From Nitrospirota bacterium (lineage in GTDB: Bacteria; Nitrospirota; Thermodesulfovibrionia; Thermodesulfovibrionales; UBA6898), in NCBI GenBank assembly GCA_016217675.1, contig JACRHC010000099.1, positions 1-47,232 on the forward strand: DNA of 47,232 bases. The letters are read 5' to 3'. Positions 1-8,617 of this stretch are shown here, piece by piece. Positions within the stretch are counted from its first letter, which is position 1; the number at the start of each line of letters is the position of its first letter. The position numbers and the translations under genes are program-made. The notes under the pieces were generated by a model, which did no database searches, was not told the origin of the DNA, and saw nothing but the letters and a program-made list of their open reading frames with translations.

Positions 1-2
1 TC

Positions 3-122
3 GCTGCGGAGCAGTTGAACCTGAAATCAGTTTGGCAATATGCCTGTGAGCATATAATAACCACCGTGACCGGTTTCAGGCTGAAATCAAGCCTGCTTCT
101 GACTGCTCAAAGTAGCGGGTAA
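3..122 (+). CDS. possible 3' end of an unrecognised gene cut by the window edge
   Basis: One frame stays open from the window edge for 39 codons and ends at a TAA at 120-122. The peptide ends in ...LKSSLLLTAQSSG and shows no family I recognise. The stretch has a short hairpin (CAGGCT...AGCCTG around 78-96). It could equally be non-coding DNA between genes, since 39 open codons are weak evidence. Only the sequence to the left would settle it. Confidence 0.2.
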   Translation, partial: AAEQLNLKSVWQYACEHIITTVTGFRLKSSLLLTAQSSG

Positions 123-138
123 CTGCGGTTTTTAGGAT

Positions 139-216
139 AAAATCTCCCCTCGCCCCTCTTTGCCAAAGAGGGGATTTATGCCTCCCTTTGACAAAGGGAG
201 GTTAGGAGGGATTTTC
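139..216. repeat. compound inverted repeat (two adjacent hairpins)
   Basis: Two perfect hairpins lie side by side. CCCCTCTTT at 153-161 pairs with AAAGAGGGG at 165-173, and CCTCCCTTT at 181-189 pairs with AAAGGGAGG at 193-201. Both have 3-nt loops and are flanked by A/T-rich ends that partly pair (AAAATC near 139, GATTTT near 210). Read as protein on the minus strand it gives the PPNLPLSKGG-type string often seen as spurious ORFs in bacterial genomes with dispersed palindromic elements. I therefore treat it as one copy of an interspersed REP-like repeat, not a gene. It may also act as a terminator for whatever lies to the left. Confidence 0.7.
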
Positions 217-258
217 TCAAGAATAACAACCACCAGTAACTGAAGGCTTACCAAAATC

Positions 259-294
259 TTCTTTTTCCTCTTCTTTTTCCTCTTCTTTTTCCTC
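259..294. repeat. 12-bp tandem repeat, three copies
   Basis: TTCTTTTTCCTC occurs three times in exact succession (259-270, 271-282, 283-294). On the minus strand it would encode a Lys/Arg-rich KKKRKKKRKKK run, but no credible gene surrounds it. It is a simple microsatellite-like tract next to the palindromic repeat, and may vary in copy number. Confidence 0.8.
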
Positions 295-371
295 TTGATT
301 TCCTGTTCAGTTTGCTCTAAGGTTAAACAATGATGTCCTGATAGACACAAATAACAGGAAAGGTGATAAAC

Positions 372-557
372 ATGACACTGAAAGATGTTAAGGAAATGGC
401 CAAACAGTTTGATATCAAGGTCGGCAAGATGAAAAAGGATGAGATTATCAGGTCTATCCAGAGGGCGGAAGGGAACTTCGACTGCTTTGGGACAGCAATA
501 GCGGGTGACTGCAATCAGAATGAATGTGCCTGGCGGGCCGACTGTCTGAACTGCTGA
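372..557 (+). CDS. small SAP/Rho-N-like protein with Cys-rich tail
   Basis: A 61-residue protein. The first ~35 residues (TLKDVKEMAKQFDIKVGKMK, then KDEIIRSIQRAEG) have the helix-turn-helix pattern of SAP or Rho N-terminal domains, which bind nucleic acid. The rest holds four cysteines (FDCFGTAIAGDCNQNECAW...CLNC), enough for a metal site. I chose ATG 372 because AGGAAAGG sits about 8 nt before it; an in-frame GTG at 363 lies inside that ribosome-binding site. The 3' end overlaps the end of the convergent hydrolase gene by 43 bp. Small proteins of this kind recur in deltaproteobacteria and Nitrospirota without a known role. Nucleic-acid binding is an inference from the N-terminal motif. Confidence 0.75.
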   Translation: MTLKDVKEMAKQFDIKVGKMKKDEIIRSIQRAEGNFDCFGTAIAGDCNQNECAWRADCLNC

Positions 558-1540
558 AAGGGTTTGCAGATCACTTCCCCTTCAAACTCCCTGGTTGCTT
601 CCTCAATGAGCAGTTGAGGCGAATCCTTGTATCTCGGCGAAAAATGCATGAGCGCCAGTTTCTTCACCTTTGCAGCCTTTGCAATCCTGCCGCATTCAGC
701 TGCGGTAAGATGAGACCGCTCCACTGCCCGCTGACGGTCTTTTTCGAGAAAATATGCTTCGCAGTACAAAATATCGGAACCTTCGACAAACGCGATGAGG
801 GCATGAAGGTTCTTCCTGTTTATCGCAATATCTGTAGCGTATGATATGATCGGTCCGCTGTCTGTCCTGACAATATCCATGAGTTCCCTGATCCGGTAGC
901 GCTTTCCATCAATGAATATCGTCCCCTTAGGCCCCTGTTCATGCAGTCTGTTCTTAAATTCAGTCAGCCACGGACCGACTGTCAGGCCTTTCTTCAGGAG
1001 TCTGTCCTTGTCTATATTGATCTGCGGCTTTCCCTCAAGTCTGTATGCCAGGCAGCTTGTTCCATGTGAGAGACCTGCTGCAGATACGGTGAAGAGCCTG
1101 GCATCCAGAAGCAGACCGCCGGCCGGCCTCTTGTCAATGATCCTCTTCCTGAACCCATCAGCGGCACTGAAGAGTGTATGGGTCACTGTCCTGCTGCCAA
1201 CGCCGAATACGTTGATCCTTGCGGGGTAGTCCCTGATCAGGTTCCATGTGTATCCTCTCAGTTTTCCCTGCACATTTCCTGTTATTCCGGATGGGCCATA
1301 GATATTCAGCGGTATCTCCCTGCGCAGGATGATCCTGAGGAGGGCATCAAAGCCGATAAAATGGTCGATGTGAGTGTGGGTGACGAAGACATCGGTGACC
1401 GTGTGCAGTTCGGCTGAAGAAAGACTCCTGATGTCGCCAAGATCAAAAAGAATAGCCTTTTTCTCCCGGGTCATTCTGATATAAAGACAGGGATCACCGA
1501 AAGGGTCATTGATAAGCCTTGGACGAAATGTCTCTTTCAT
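515..1540 (-). CDS. RNase Z-like metallo-beta-lactamase-fold hydrolase
   Basis: A 341-residue metallo-beta-lactamase-fold protein. The zinc motif HTHIDH follows a VTDVF strand near residue 60. The C-terminal half carries features of the RNase Z branch: EAYFLEKDRQRAVERSHLTA, then LMHFSPRY. RNase Z proteins cut the 3' trailer of tRNA precursors, but the N-terminus lacks the usual FLGTGSA opening, so the substrate is unsure. A TTG at 1570 would add ten residues. I prefer ATG 1540 because a -10-like TATCAT lies just 8 nt upstream, leaving almost no leader and no room for the longer form. The gene is divergent from galT and converges on the small SAP-like gene. Confidence 0.8.
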   Translation of the reverse strand: MKETFRPRLINDPFGDPCLYIRMTREKKAILFDLGDIRSLSSAELHTVTDVFVTHTHIDHFIGFDALLRIILRREIPLNIYGPSGITGNVQGKLRGYTWNLIRDYPARINVFGVGSRTVTHTLFSAADGFRKRIIDKRPAGGLLLDARLFTVSAAGLSHGTSCLAYRLEGKPQINIDKDRLLKKGLTVGPWLTEFKNRLHEQGPKGTIFIDGKRYRIRELMDIVRTDSGPIISYATDIAINRKNLHALIAFVEGSDILYCEAYFLEKDRQRAVERSHLTAAECGRIAKAAKVKKLALMHFSPRYKDSPQLLIEEATREFEGEVICKPFQQFRQSARQAHSF

Positions 1541-1548
1541 TTGTACAC

Positions 1549-1554
1549 ATGATA
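1549..1554 (-). promoter_or_regulatory. -10 element of the RNase Z-like gene (near-leaderless)
   Basis: TATCAT on the minus strand, 8 nt before ATG 1540, with no Shine-Dalgarno sequence between. The expected transcription start leaves about two leader bases. It overlaps the oppositely directed -10 of galT, so the two promoters probably compete. Confidence 0.4.
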
Positions 1555-1558
1555 TAAT
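1550..1558 (+). promoter_or_regulatory. extended -10 promoter upstream of galT
   Basis: TGA-TATAAT is a perfect -10 with the extended TGn motif. No good -35 is visible at 16-18 bp. The predicted start near 1565 gives a leader of about 70 nt that ends with the GGAGG ribosome-binding site of galT. Confidence 0.45.
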
Positions 1559-1634
1559 ACCCCAAATCAAAAAGCATCAAACGGGAGAAGATTGTCTTTT
1601 TAGCTCCTTTTTTTGCAATAACCGGAGGAAATAT

Positions 1635-2630
1635 ATGCCTGAACTGAGAAAAGATCCCATCGTGGGCAGATGGGTGATTATATCGATCGAGCGGGGGAAA
1701 CGGCCAACGGATTTTCTTTCTGCATCGCAGAGAAAAAAAGGCGGGTTCTGTCCTTTTTGCCCGGGCAATGAATACACGACACCGCCGGAGATCATGGCCT
1801 TCAGGCCGCCTAATTCTTCTGCCAACAGCCCTGACTGGACCTTGCGCGTCATGCCGAATAAATTTCCTGCTCTCCAGATTTACGGCGATCTGAACAAGTC
1901 AGGCGAAGGCATATTCGACAAGATGAACGGTGTTGGAGCCCATGAGGTAATTGTTGAATCTCCTGACCATAGCCACTCCCTGGCGACCATGTCGCAGAAG
2001 GCAGTGGAGGACGTGCTCTGGGCCGCGTTTCTGAGGCTTTCCGATCTCAAAAAGGACCATCGGTTCAAATACGGTCTGGTCTTCAAGAACGAGGGCGAGG
2101 TTGCCGGCGCCTCCCTTGAGCATTCCCATACTCAGCTCATTGCCCTTCCGATCGTGCCGAAGCTGGTGAAGGAAGAGCTTGATGCAGCGCGGCAGCACTA
2201 TGAGTTCAAGGAGCGGTGTATATTCTGCGACGTTATCAGTCAGGAGCTTGCGGATGGCAAACGGGTCATTTATGAGAATGCCAAATATGTGGCGCTTGCC
2301 CCTTTTGCACCCCGTGCGCCGTTTGAAACATGGATCTTGCCGAAGCGGCACGAGTCTGCCTTCAGTCCGGCTGAGAAGAACTATAGCGAGCTGGCAGAGA
2401 TCCTCCAGCGCATCCTGCGTCAGATGGACAGGATTCTTGACACCCCTCCGTATAATTTCGTTATCCATACGTCTCCATTCTATGATGAGGCGAATGACTA
2501 TTATCACTGGCATATAGAGCTGGTGCCGAAGCTTACCAAGATTGCGGGCTTTGAATGGGGGTCGGGCTTTTATATTAATCCCACACCGCCGGAGGAGTCG
2601 GCCAAGTTCATGCGCGAGGCCAGGGTTTGA
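1635..2630 (+). CDS. galT: galactose-1-phosphate uridylyltransferase-like HIT protein
   Basis: 331 residues, the usual length for GalT. A zinc-type CPFCPGNE motif lies near residue 38, a CIFC pair near 197, a SLEHSHTQ motif around 160, and the nucleotidyl-transfer motif H291-W-H293-I-E in the C-terminal domain. GalT exchanges UMP between UDP-glucose and galactose-1-phosphate; some homologues act on other sugar-1-phosphates. ATG 1635 follows GGAGG at a good distance and gives the standard MPELRKDPIVGRW start. The stop overlaps the TTG start of glgA (TTGA), so the two are co-translated. This points to a role linked to ADP-/UDP-sugar and glycogen metabolism rather than galactose use alone. Confidence 0.9.
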   Translation: MPELRKDPIVGRWVIISIERGKRPTDFLSASQRKKGGFCPFCPGNEYTTPPEIMAFRPPNSSANSPDWTLRVMPNKFPALQIYGDLNKSGEGIFDKMNGVGAHEVIVESPDHSHSLATMSQKAVEDVLWAAFLRLSDLKKDHRFKYGLVFKNEGEVAGASLEHSHTQLIALPIVPKLVKEELDAARQHYEFKERCIFCDVISQELADGKRVIYENAKYVALAPFAPRAPFETWILPKRHESAFSPAEKNYSELAEILQRILRQMDRILDTPPYNFVIHTSPFYDEANDYYHWHIELVPKLTKIAGFEWGSGFYINPTPPEESAKFMREARV

Positions 2631-4078
2631 ATATTCTGATCGCATGTTCTGAAGCTGTGCCCTATGCAAAGACAGGAGGTCTTGCTGATGTGACCGGTGC
2701 CCTTGTCAGGGAGTTTCGCAGGAGAAAGCATAAGGCATCGCTTATCATGCCCCTGTATGCGTCAATCAGGGGGAAGTTCAATCTGCAGAAGACAGGGAAG
2801 ACGATCAGGGTTCCTATGGGCAACTTTGCTCTTGAAGGTGCAATCTATACCACAGGCAAGGGCAAGGTGCCTGAGGCGTATTTTATCGAATGCAACCAGC
2901 TCTTCGACAGACCTGAACTGTATGGAACAGCCTCTGGCGAGTATGGGGATAATGCCGTCAGGTTCATCTTCTTCTGCCGTGCCGTGCTTGAAGTCTGCCT
3001 GGCACTGGATATTCATCCTGATATCCTTCACTGCAATGACTGGCAGACCGGACTGATACCGCTGTATATCAAATCCCTGTACAGGCATCACCGGCAGTTC
3101 AGCAGGACTGCAACGCTTTTCACGGTGCATAACCTTGCTTATCAGGGCAATTATGAAGCGGCCAATATGACTTTTACCGGACTGGGCTGGGATTATTTCG
3201 TACCTGAACGACTTGAGTTCTTCGGTACGCTCAGCTTTATGAAGGCAGGGCTTCTGTACGCTGATCTGCTCAATACGGTCAGCGAGACTTACAGCCGGGA
3301 GATCCTTGATCCTGAGCACGGATGCAGTATGGACGGTCTGCTTCGCAAAAGAAGGCAGGATCTCTATGGCATCATCAACGGCATCGATAATCAGGAATGG
3401 GACCCGCAGCAGGATACATTCCTCCCCTCAACATACAACGCAAAGGACCTGAGGGGCAAGGCAGTCTGCAGAGAGCGGTTGGTCAGGCTTGCGGGATTTA
3501 AAGACAGGAAAGCCCCTGTTGTCAGTATCGTGAGCAGGCTTTCTTATCAGAAGGGACTGGACCTGATCCTTCAGTCTCTTGATGAACTTGTCAGGCTTGG
3601 CGCCAATATTCTGGTGCTCGGCAAAGGCGAGGAACTCTACCAGGCGGCCTTAACTGCCAAGGCTGAAGAGCACAGGGGGAAAGTCTATCTGTATATCGGC
3701 TTTGAAGAACCTTTTGCCCATCGCATCTATGCCGGATCTGATCTTTTTCTTATGCCCTCGCGGTATGAGCCCTGCGGCATAGGCCAGCTCATTGCCATGA
3801 AATACGGTACCATTCCGATTGTCAGGAAGACCGGCGGTCTTGCAGATACCATTCATGACTATGACCACCTTGCGGGCAGAGGGACGGGATTTCTCTTTGA
3901 GGAGTATGCGTCGCGTGCCCTGCTTGAGGCTGCCAAGAGAGCGTTCTGCGTTTATGCTGACAGAAAGAAGATGCAGGAGCTGATCCGCCAGGCCATGGAG
4001 ATGAACTTTTCCTGGGAAAAGGCGGCAGGAGAATATCTTGACGTGTACCGTAAAGCTGGTGAAAAGCGTTTAACATGA
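2627..4078 (+). CDS. glgA: glycogen synthase (ADP-glucose, GT5 family)
   Basis: 483 residues, full length for bacterial GlgA. The N-terminal KTGGLADV motif (Lys15) binds ADP-glucose; HCNDWQTGL, the GIDNQEWDP region and the C-terminal PSRYEPCGIGQL with KTGGLADT follow in family order. The enzyme adds glucose from ADP-glucose to the non-reducing end of alpha-1,4-glucan in the cytoplasm. It starts at TTG 2627, inside the galT stop, and its own stop overlaps the ATG of the next gene (ATGA). No glgB, glgC or glgP lies in the window. Glycogen synthesis being translationally tied to a large sensor kinase is unusual. Confidence 0.95.
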   Translation: MNILIACSEAVPYAKTGGLADVTGALVREFRRRKHKASLIMPLYASIRGKFNLQKTGKTIRVPMGNFALEGAIYTTGKGKVPEAYFIECNQLFDRPELYGTASGEYGDNAVRFIFFCRAVLEVCLALDIHPDILHCNDWQTGLIPLYIKSLYRHHRQFSRTATLFTVHNLAYQGNYEAANMTFTGLGWDYFVPERLEFFGTLSFMKAGLLYADLLNTVSETYSREILDPEHGCSMDGLLRKRRQDLYGIINGIDNQEWDPQQDTFLPSTYNAKDLRGKAVCRERLVRLAGFKDRKAPVVSIVSRLSYQKGLDLILQSLDELVRLGANILVLGKGEELYQAALTAKAEEHRGKVYLYIGFEEPFAHRIYAGSDLFLMPSRYEPCGIGQLIAMKYGTIPIVRKTGGLADTIHDYDHLAGRGTGFLFEEYASRALLEAAKRAFCVYADRKKMQELIRQAMEMNFSWEKAAGEYLDVYRKAGEKRLT

Positions 4079-7000
4079 CACTCAGAACCAGAATCACGCT
4101 GATGCTCTCTGTTTTTCTTGTTGTTATCGCCCTGCTGGGGGTCGGCTCGATTCTGATCTTTGAGAACCTGAGCAGGCATATGGGCATGCTCAGTGTGGTG
4201 AGCGCAGAAAGCAAAATGATCAGCGATCTTGAGCGCAATATTGCCGATTTTGTTGAGGATGTGAGGGATTGGGGCATAACCGGAGAGGTGAGGTTTCGAA
4301 GACAGTTTGCGAACCGGCTTTCTGAGGTATATCAGGATTTCGGACTGCTCAGCGTTCAGGCCGAGCATAAGGCAGAGGTCGAACTGCTTGCCGAAAAATT
4401 TTATCAGGTGCTCGGTTATGCGATCATCGTTATGGATAAACGGGAACCTGTCGGAGACCCTGAGGTCCTTGTGCTGATCCGCAAAATTGAAAGTCTTACC
4501 CTCGAAATCGTCTCTGCCATCGATACCATACAGGAAGGCTCGGTAAAATTAGTTGCTGAAGTTTCCCGTGCCGGCGAGAAAACCAAGCGGCGGATGATCA
4601 CCTACCATTTTACCCTGATCGGACTGACCTCAATAATCGCCTTTATCCTGCTTATCAGCATTCGCAGGGCCATAGCATCTCCGTTCAATGAACTGCTCAA
4701 GGCAACGGCAAAGATCAGTGCCGGAGACCTTTCCTACAGGATCCGGATGGACCGCGCTGATGAGTTCGGCGTTGTTGCTTCGCGGTTTGACGATATGGTG
4801 TCTGACCTCGAATCATCGAGCACCAAGCTGGGCCGGAAGCTGAACGAGACAGAACTGCTTCTGGACATCGCACGTATAGCCGGAATTACCCTTGAACAAA
4901 AAACTGCTTTTGCTCAAATGGTGCAGATACTTGCCGGAAAACTTAACTATGGCACCTGTTCGATTTATCTGCTCACTCCTGAGCGGAAGGCCTTTTACCT
5001 GGTCGCATCGAATGACCCTGATGCCGAGATCAATGGATTTCGTATCTCAGTGGACAATACTCTGGTGCAGCCGATTCTTGCATCTCACGAGCCGTTCACG
5101 ATCAGGTCTTTTGCCGAACTCCTTGCCGGTGACAGCCTTCCCGATACGAATGCGAGCGGGCTTGTCATGCCTATCACGCGTGATGAGAGCTGCATAGGCC
5201 TGCTCGTCATTATGAACCGGAAAGAACATGTCTTCTCCGATGACGAGATCAGCATACTCAGGATCGTTTCCCTGACGATCGGTTCTGTTATGCGGAATGC
5301 TGAACTCTATGATGCAGCAAAGACCCAGATCGTGAAAATGACCGTGCTCTTCGACCTCAGCAGGGCCATAACGTCACTCCTTGATTCAGAGCAGCTTCTG
5401 CGCAAGATCACCGAAGAAATGTCGCATCTCGTCTCCTCGCGCGGCTGTATTATCCGCCTCCTGGAGGCGGACAAGCTGAAGATAAAGTCTTCCTATGGCC
5501 TTCAGAAGGAACTCGAACCGCAGCTCGAACTGGCCCTCGGTGAAGGCATTGCAGGATGGGTCGCACAACACAACGAGGCGATGCTTGTTGAGGACGCAAA
5601 GAACATATCGGCAAATATGAAGGTGCCGGGTATCGATATCAAGACGGCCATATGCGTTCCCCTGAAGGTGGGCGATATGGTGCTCGGCACGCTCAGCCTC
5701 TATGACAAGCTTGACAACGGGGGAAGGCCGGTTCCCTTTACTGCCGATGACCTGAACACGGTTGAAGGCTTTGCCTCCATATCATCCATTGCCATAGAAA
5801 AGGCAAGGATTTTTGAAAATGAAGTAAGCCGGCAGCGGCAGGCGTTTGAGGAAAAACGACGGCTCAATATACTTTTCGACAGTGTTCAGGGAGGTATCAT
5901 TACGCTTGACCGGAATTTTGTGATCACCTCGGCAAATAAATATGTTGAAGAGTGGATCGGTCTGTCCGGAAGTGATCTTGTCGGAAAAGACAGCCAGCTG
6001 ATTTTCCATGATACGATAGGAATCTGTCCGCATTGTGCAGCAAAGGCCACCTTTGAGACAGGCGAAATCAATACCATTACCCAGTCCAGAAATGTCAATT
6101 ATGCCGAGCTTACAGCATATCCCATCCTGAACGAAGCCGGTGAAATATTTGAATGTGTCGTATTTATTTTGGATATCACCGAGAGGATTCTCTATCAGGA
6201 AGAGACGCTAAGCCTTTACCGTGAGGTGATTCAGACCAAGGAATACCTTGAAAGCATTATTGACAACTCTGCTGATGCTATTGTGACCAGCGATCTTGCC
6301 GGACTTGTTACGTCATGGAATGGGGGCGCGGAGAAGACCTTCGGTTTTACCGAACAGGAGGTAATGGGGAAGTTTCTTCCGTTTGTGCCCGACTTTATGA
6401 CCGACAAGGAAAAAGACCATATCGAAAAGCTGAAGAAAGGGGAAGTGCTGAAGGACATTGAAACACTGAGGAAAAGAAGTGACGGCGCGGTTATCGAGGT
6501 CAGCCTGACTCTTTCCCCGATCAAGGATGCCGCAGGCGAGGTGATCGGTATCTGCGGCATATCAAGGGATATATCCGAAAGAAAGCGCGTGGAGAAAGAA
6601 CTGATCCGGAGGAATCAGGAGATGTCGAGACTGTTTTTCATCTCTACGGCCATGAGAAGTACGCTGGAGCTTGACAGGCTTCTCAGAATGGTTCTGACTG
6701 CTGTCACGATGAGCGACGGCATGGGCTTTAACAGGGCAATCCTTTTCCTCGTTGACGAGGACCGGGGAGTTCTCAAGGGCATTATGGGTGTTGGACCTGC
6801 AACCCCCGAGGAGGCCTGGAAGATTTGGGACGACCTCTCTATCAAGCACAAGAGCCTCGATGAGATTATGCAGGATATCGCTTCAGGCCCGGTGCACAGA
6901 GAATCTTTTCTCGAGCGTCTGACCGTAGGCATTGAGATATCACTTGAAGAAAGCACGATATTGACCCGCTCGGTCAAGGAAAAACTTCCCTTTAATGTGA

Positions 7001-8265
7001 GAGACGTGAAAGAGGAGGCCCTTTCTGACGCTGTGCTTATTCAACAGCTTGGTACACAGGCATATGCAGTCGTCCCGCTCATTTCCCGCGACAAGGTGAT
7101 CGGGCTTATATGGGTCGACAATTACTTCAACCGCAAAGCCGTCACCGACGAGGACATGCAATTCCTTGCAAGTTTTTCCAACCAGATTGCATCAGCCATT
7201 GAGAGTGCGCGACTCTATGAGAAGATGATCATGGCTGAGCAGCAGCTTGAAAATATCTTTGAGTCCATGTCTGACATGGTCTATTTTAACAGCAGTGACT
7301 ATGTCGTGAAGAGGATCAATAAGGCGGTCATGAAAAGGCTCGGTCTTTCCTCTGACCAGATTCTGGGCAAGAAATGTTATGAGCTGTTCCATGGCACAAC
7401 CGAGCCTTATGTGAAGTGCCCCCATCATAAGACCGTGAACACCAGAAAGGCTTATGTTGAGGAGCTTGACGACCCGCATCTCGGGGGTACATTCCTCACC
7501 TCCAGTTCCCCGATTTTTGACACGACCGGAGAGTTCATGGGATCTGTGCATGTGGTGCGTGATATTACTGAACTCAAGCAGCTTCAGAAGAAGGTGGGCA
7601 TGTCTGAAAAAATGGCAGCGCTGGGTGAGGTTGCTGCCCGGGTTGCCCATGAGATCAGAAACCCCCTGGTTTCTGTCGGAGGGTTTGCGAAGCGTCTTGA
7701 GAAGAAACTGGACGGAAACCTTAAAGAGTATGCCGGGATCATCGTTAAAGAGGTGTCCCGGCTTGAAAGCATACTCAGGGAGATCCTCGGTTTTGTGAAA
7801 GAGGTGAGGCTTTCACGCGTGGAGGTGAACATCAACGATATCGTTGAGGACATTGCCCGGCTGATGCAGTCTGATATTAATGAACGCGGGATTATCCTGC
7901 ATAAGGATTACCAGCCTGTGCCGAAAGTCTTTGTTGACCCGGACAGGACCAAGGAAGCGATCGTGAACATTGTTACGAACTCAATTCAGGCCCTCCAGGG
8001 CACCGGCACGATAACCATGAGGACCTATGCTGATGGTGATGACGTTGTCCTGGAGGTGCGCGACACGGGCAAGGGAATTCCTGCTGAAGAGATGAACTCC
8101 ATTTTTAATCCTTTTTTTACGACCAAATCCACAGGCACTGGTCTTGGACTGGCGATTACTCACAGGATTATCCAGGAACATAATGGACGGATTGAGGTCG
8201 AGAGCGAAGTAGATCGGGGTACGGTTTTCAGAGTTTTTATACCAATAACGGAGGTGCAAGCATGA
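4075..8265 (+). CDS. giant multi-domain membrane sensor histidine kinase
   Basis: 1396 residues. In order: membrane helix (~8-30), extracytoplasmic helical region, second membrane helix (~176-196), HAMP (~198-250), GAF (~260-410), GAF (~420-580), PAS (~595-715, with a CPHC pair), PAS (~722-840), GAF-like (~848-1045), PAS (~1054-1170, with a KCPHH stretch), HisKA with phospho-acceptor His1192 in AHEIRNP, and an HATPase domain with DTGKGI and GTGLGL. It is an active-looking kinase that should phosphorylate the receiver encoded next (8262), whose ATG overlaps this stop. Ligands are unknown. The start ATG overlaps the glgA stop, so it belongs to the galT-glgA operon. Confidence 0.93.
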   Translation: MTLRTRITLMLSVFLVVIALLGVGSILIFENLSRHMGMLSVVSAESKMISDLERNIADFVEDVRDWGITGEVRFRRQFANRLSEVYQDFGLLSVQAEHKAEVELLAEKFYQVLGYAIIVMDKREPVGDPEVLVLIRKIESLTLEIVSAIDTIQEGSVKLVAEVSRAGEKTKRRMITYHFTLIGLTSIIAFILLISIRRAIASPFNELLKATAKISAGDLSYRIRMDRADEFGVVASRFDDMVSDLESSSTKLGRKLNETELLLDIARIAGITLEQKTAFAQMVQILAGKLNYGTCSIYLLTPERKAFYLVASNDPDAEINGFRISVDNTLVQPILASHEPFTIRSFAELLAGDSLPDTNASGLVMPITRDESCIGLLVIMNRKEHVFSDDEISILRIVSLTIGSVMRNAELYDAAKTQIVKMTVLFDLSRAITSLLDSEQLLRKITEEMSHLVSSRGCIIRLLEADKLKIKSSYGLQKELEPQLELALGEGIAGWVAQHNEAMLVEDAKNISANMKVPGIDIKTAICVPLKVGDMVLGTLSLYDKLDNGGRPVPFTADDLNTVEGFASISSIAIEKARIFENEVSRQRQAFEEKRRLNILFDSVQGGIITLDRNFVITSANKYVEEWIGLSGSDLVGKDSQLIFHDTIGICPHCAAKATFETGEINTITQSRNVNYAELTAYPILNEAGEIFECVVFILDITERILYQEETLSLYREVIQTKEYLESIIDNSADAIVTSDLAGLVTSWNGGAEKTFGFTEQEVMGKFLPFVPDFMTDKEKDHIEKLKKGEVLKDIETLRKRSDGAVIEVSLTLSPIKDAAGEVIGICGISRDISERKRVEKELIRRNQEMSRLFFISTAMRSTLELDRLLRMVLTAVTMSDGMGFNRAILFLVDEDRGVLKGIMGVGPATPEEAWKIWDDLSIKHKSLDEIMQDIASGPVHRESFLERLTVGIEISLEESTILTRSVKEKLPFNVRDVKEEALSDAVLIQQLGTQAYAVVPLISRDKVIGLIWVDNYFNRKAVTDEDMQFLASFSNQIASAIESARLYEKMIMAEQQLENIFESMSDMVYFNSSDYVVKRINKAVMKRLGLSSDQILGKKCYELFHGTTEPYVKCPHHKTVNTRKAYVEELDDPHLGGTFLTSSSPIFDTTGEFMGSVHVVRDITELKQLQKKVGMSEKMAALGEVAARVAHEIRNPLVSVGGFAKRLEKKLDGNLKEYAGIIVKEVSRLESILREILGFVKEVRLSRVEVNINDIVEDIARLMQSDINERGIILHKDYQPVPKVFVDPDRTKEAIVNIVTNSIQALQGTGTITMRTYADGDDVVLEVRDTGKGIPAEEMNSIFNPFFTTKSTGTGLGLAITHRIIQEHNGRIEVESEVDRGTVFRVFIPITEVQA

Positions 8266-8612
8266 AAATTCTTATTGTTGACGATGACCTGAGCATCCTC
8301 AGGCTCTACCAGGAGGAACTTGAGGAGGAGGGGTACGAGATTGTTACCGCAGCGACCGGCAGGGAGGGGCTGGTGAAGTTCGAGGCTGAGGACTTTGATC
8401 TGGTGACGCTCGATATACATCTCCCCGACATTGACGGTATCAAGCTCCTAAGGCAGATGAAAGAGAAGAAGCCTCGTATGCCGATCATCATGTCGACAGC
8501 CTATGATTACCGGGATGACTTTTCGGTATGGGCCTCAGAGGCGTATATTGTCAAGTCGGCTGATCTCACCGAGATGAAGGCGACTATCAGAAAACTTGCG
8601 GGAAAGGAATAG
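8262..8612 (+). CDS. single-domain response regulator (CheY-like receiver)
   Basis: 116 residues, a receiver domain and nothing else. Acidic residues DDD at 7-9, phospho-acceptor Asp51 in TLDIHLPD, Ser/Thr in IIMSTAY and the conserved Lys in YIVKSAD are present; the usual Lys-Pro is Lys-Ser here. It overlaps the giant kinase by ATGA and is its likely partner. With no output domain it must act by protein contact or pass phosphate on. The RNA methyltransferase follows after 5 nt. Confidence 0.92.
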   Translation: MKILIVDDDLSILRLYQEELEEEGYEIVTAATGREGLVKFEAEDFDLVTLDIHLPDIDGIKLLRQMKEKKPRMPIIMSTAYDYRDDFSVWASEAYIVKSADLTEMKATIRKLAGKE

Positions 8613-8617
8613 CGGCA

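Noticed and set aside
132..350. 72-codon minus-strand frame with a Lys/Arg-rich run and PPNLPLSKGG
   Set aside because: It is produced by the 12-bp tandem repeat and the palindromic element; no ribosome-binding site and no plausible protein outside the repeats.
3822..4368. Long minus-strand frames across the glgA/kinase junction
   Set aside because: They run opposite to two certain genes, lack motifs and ribosome-binding sites, and change frame with the codon pattern of the real genes.
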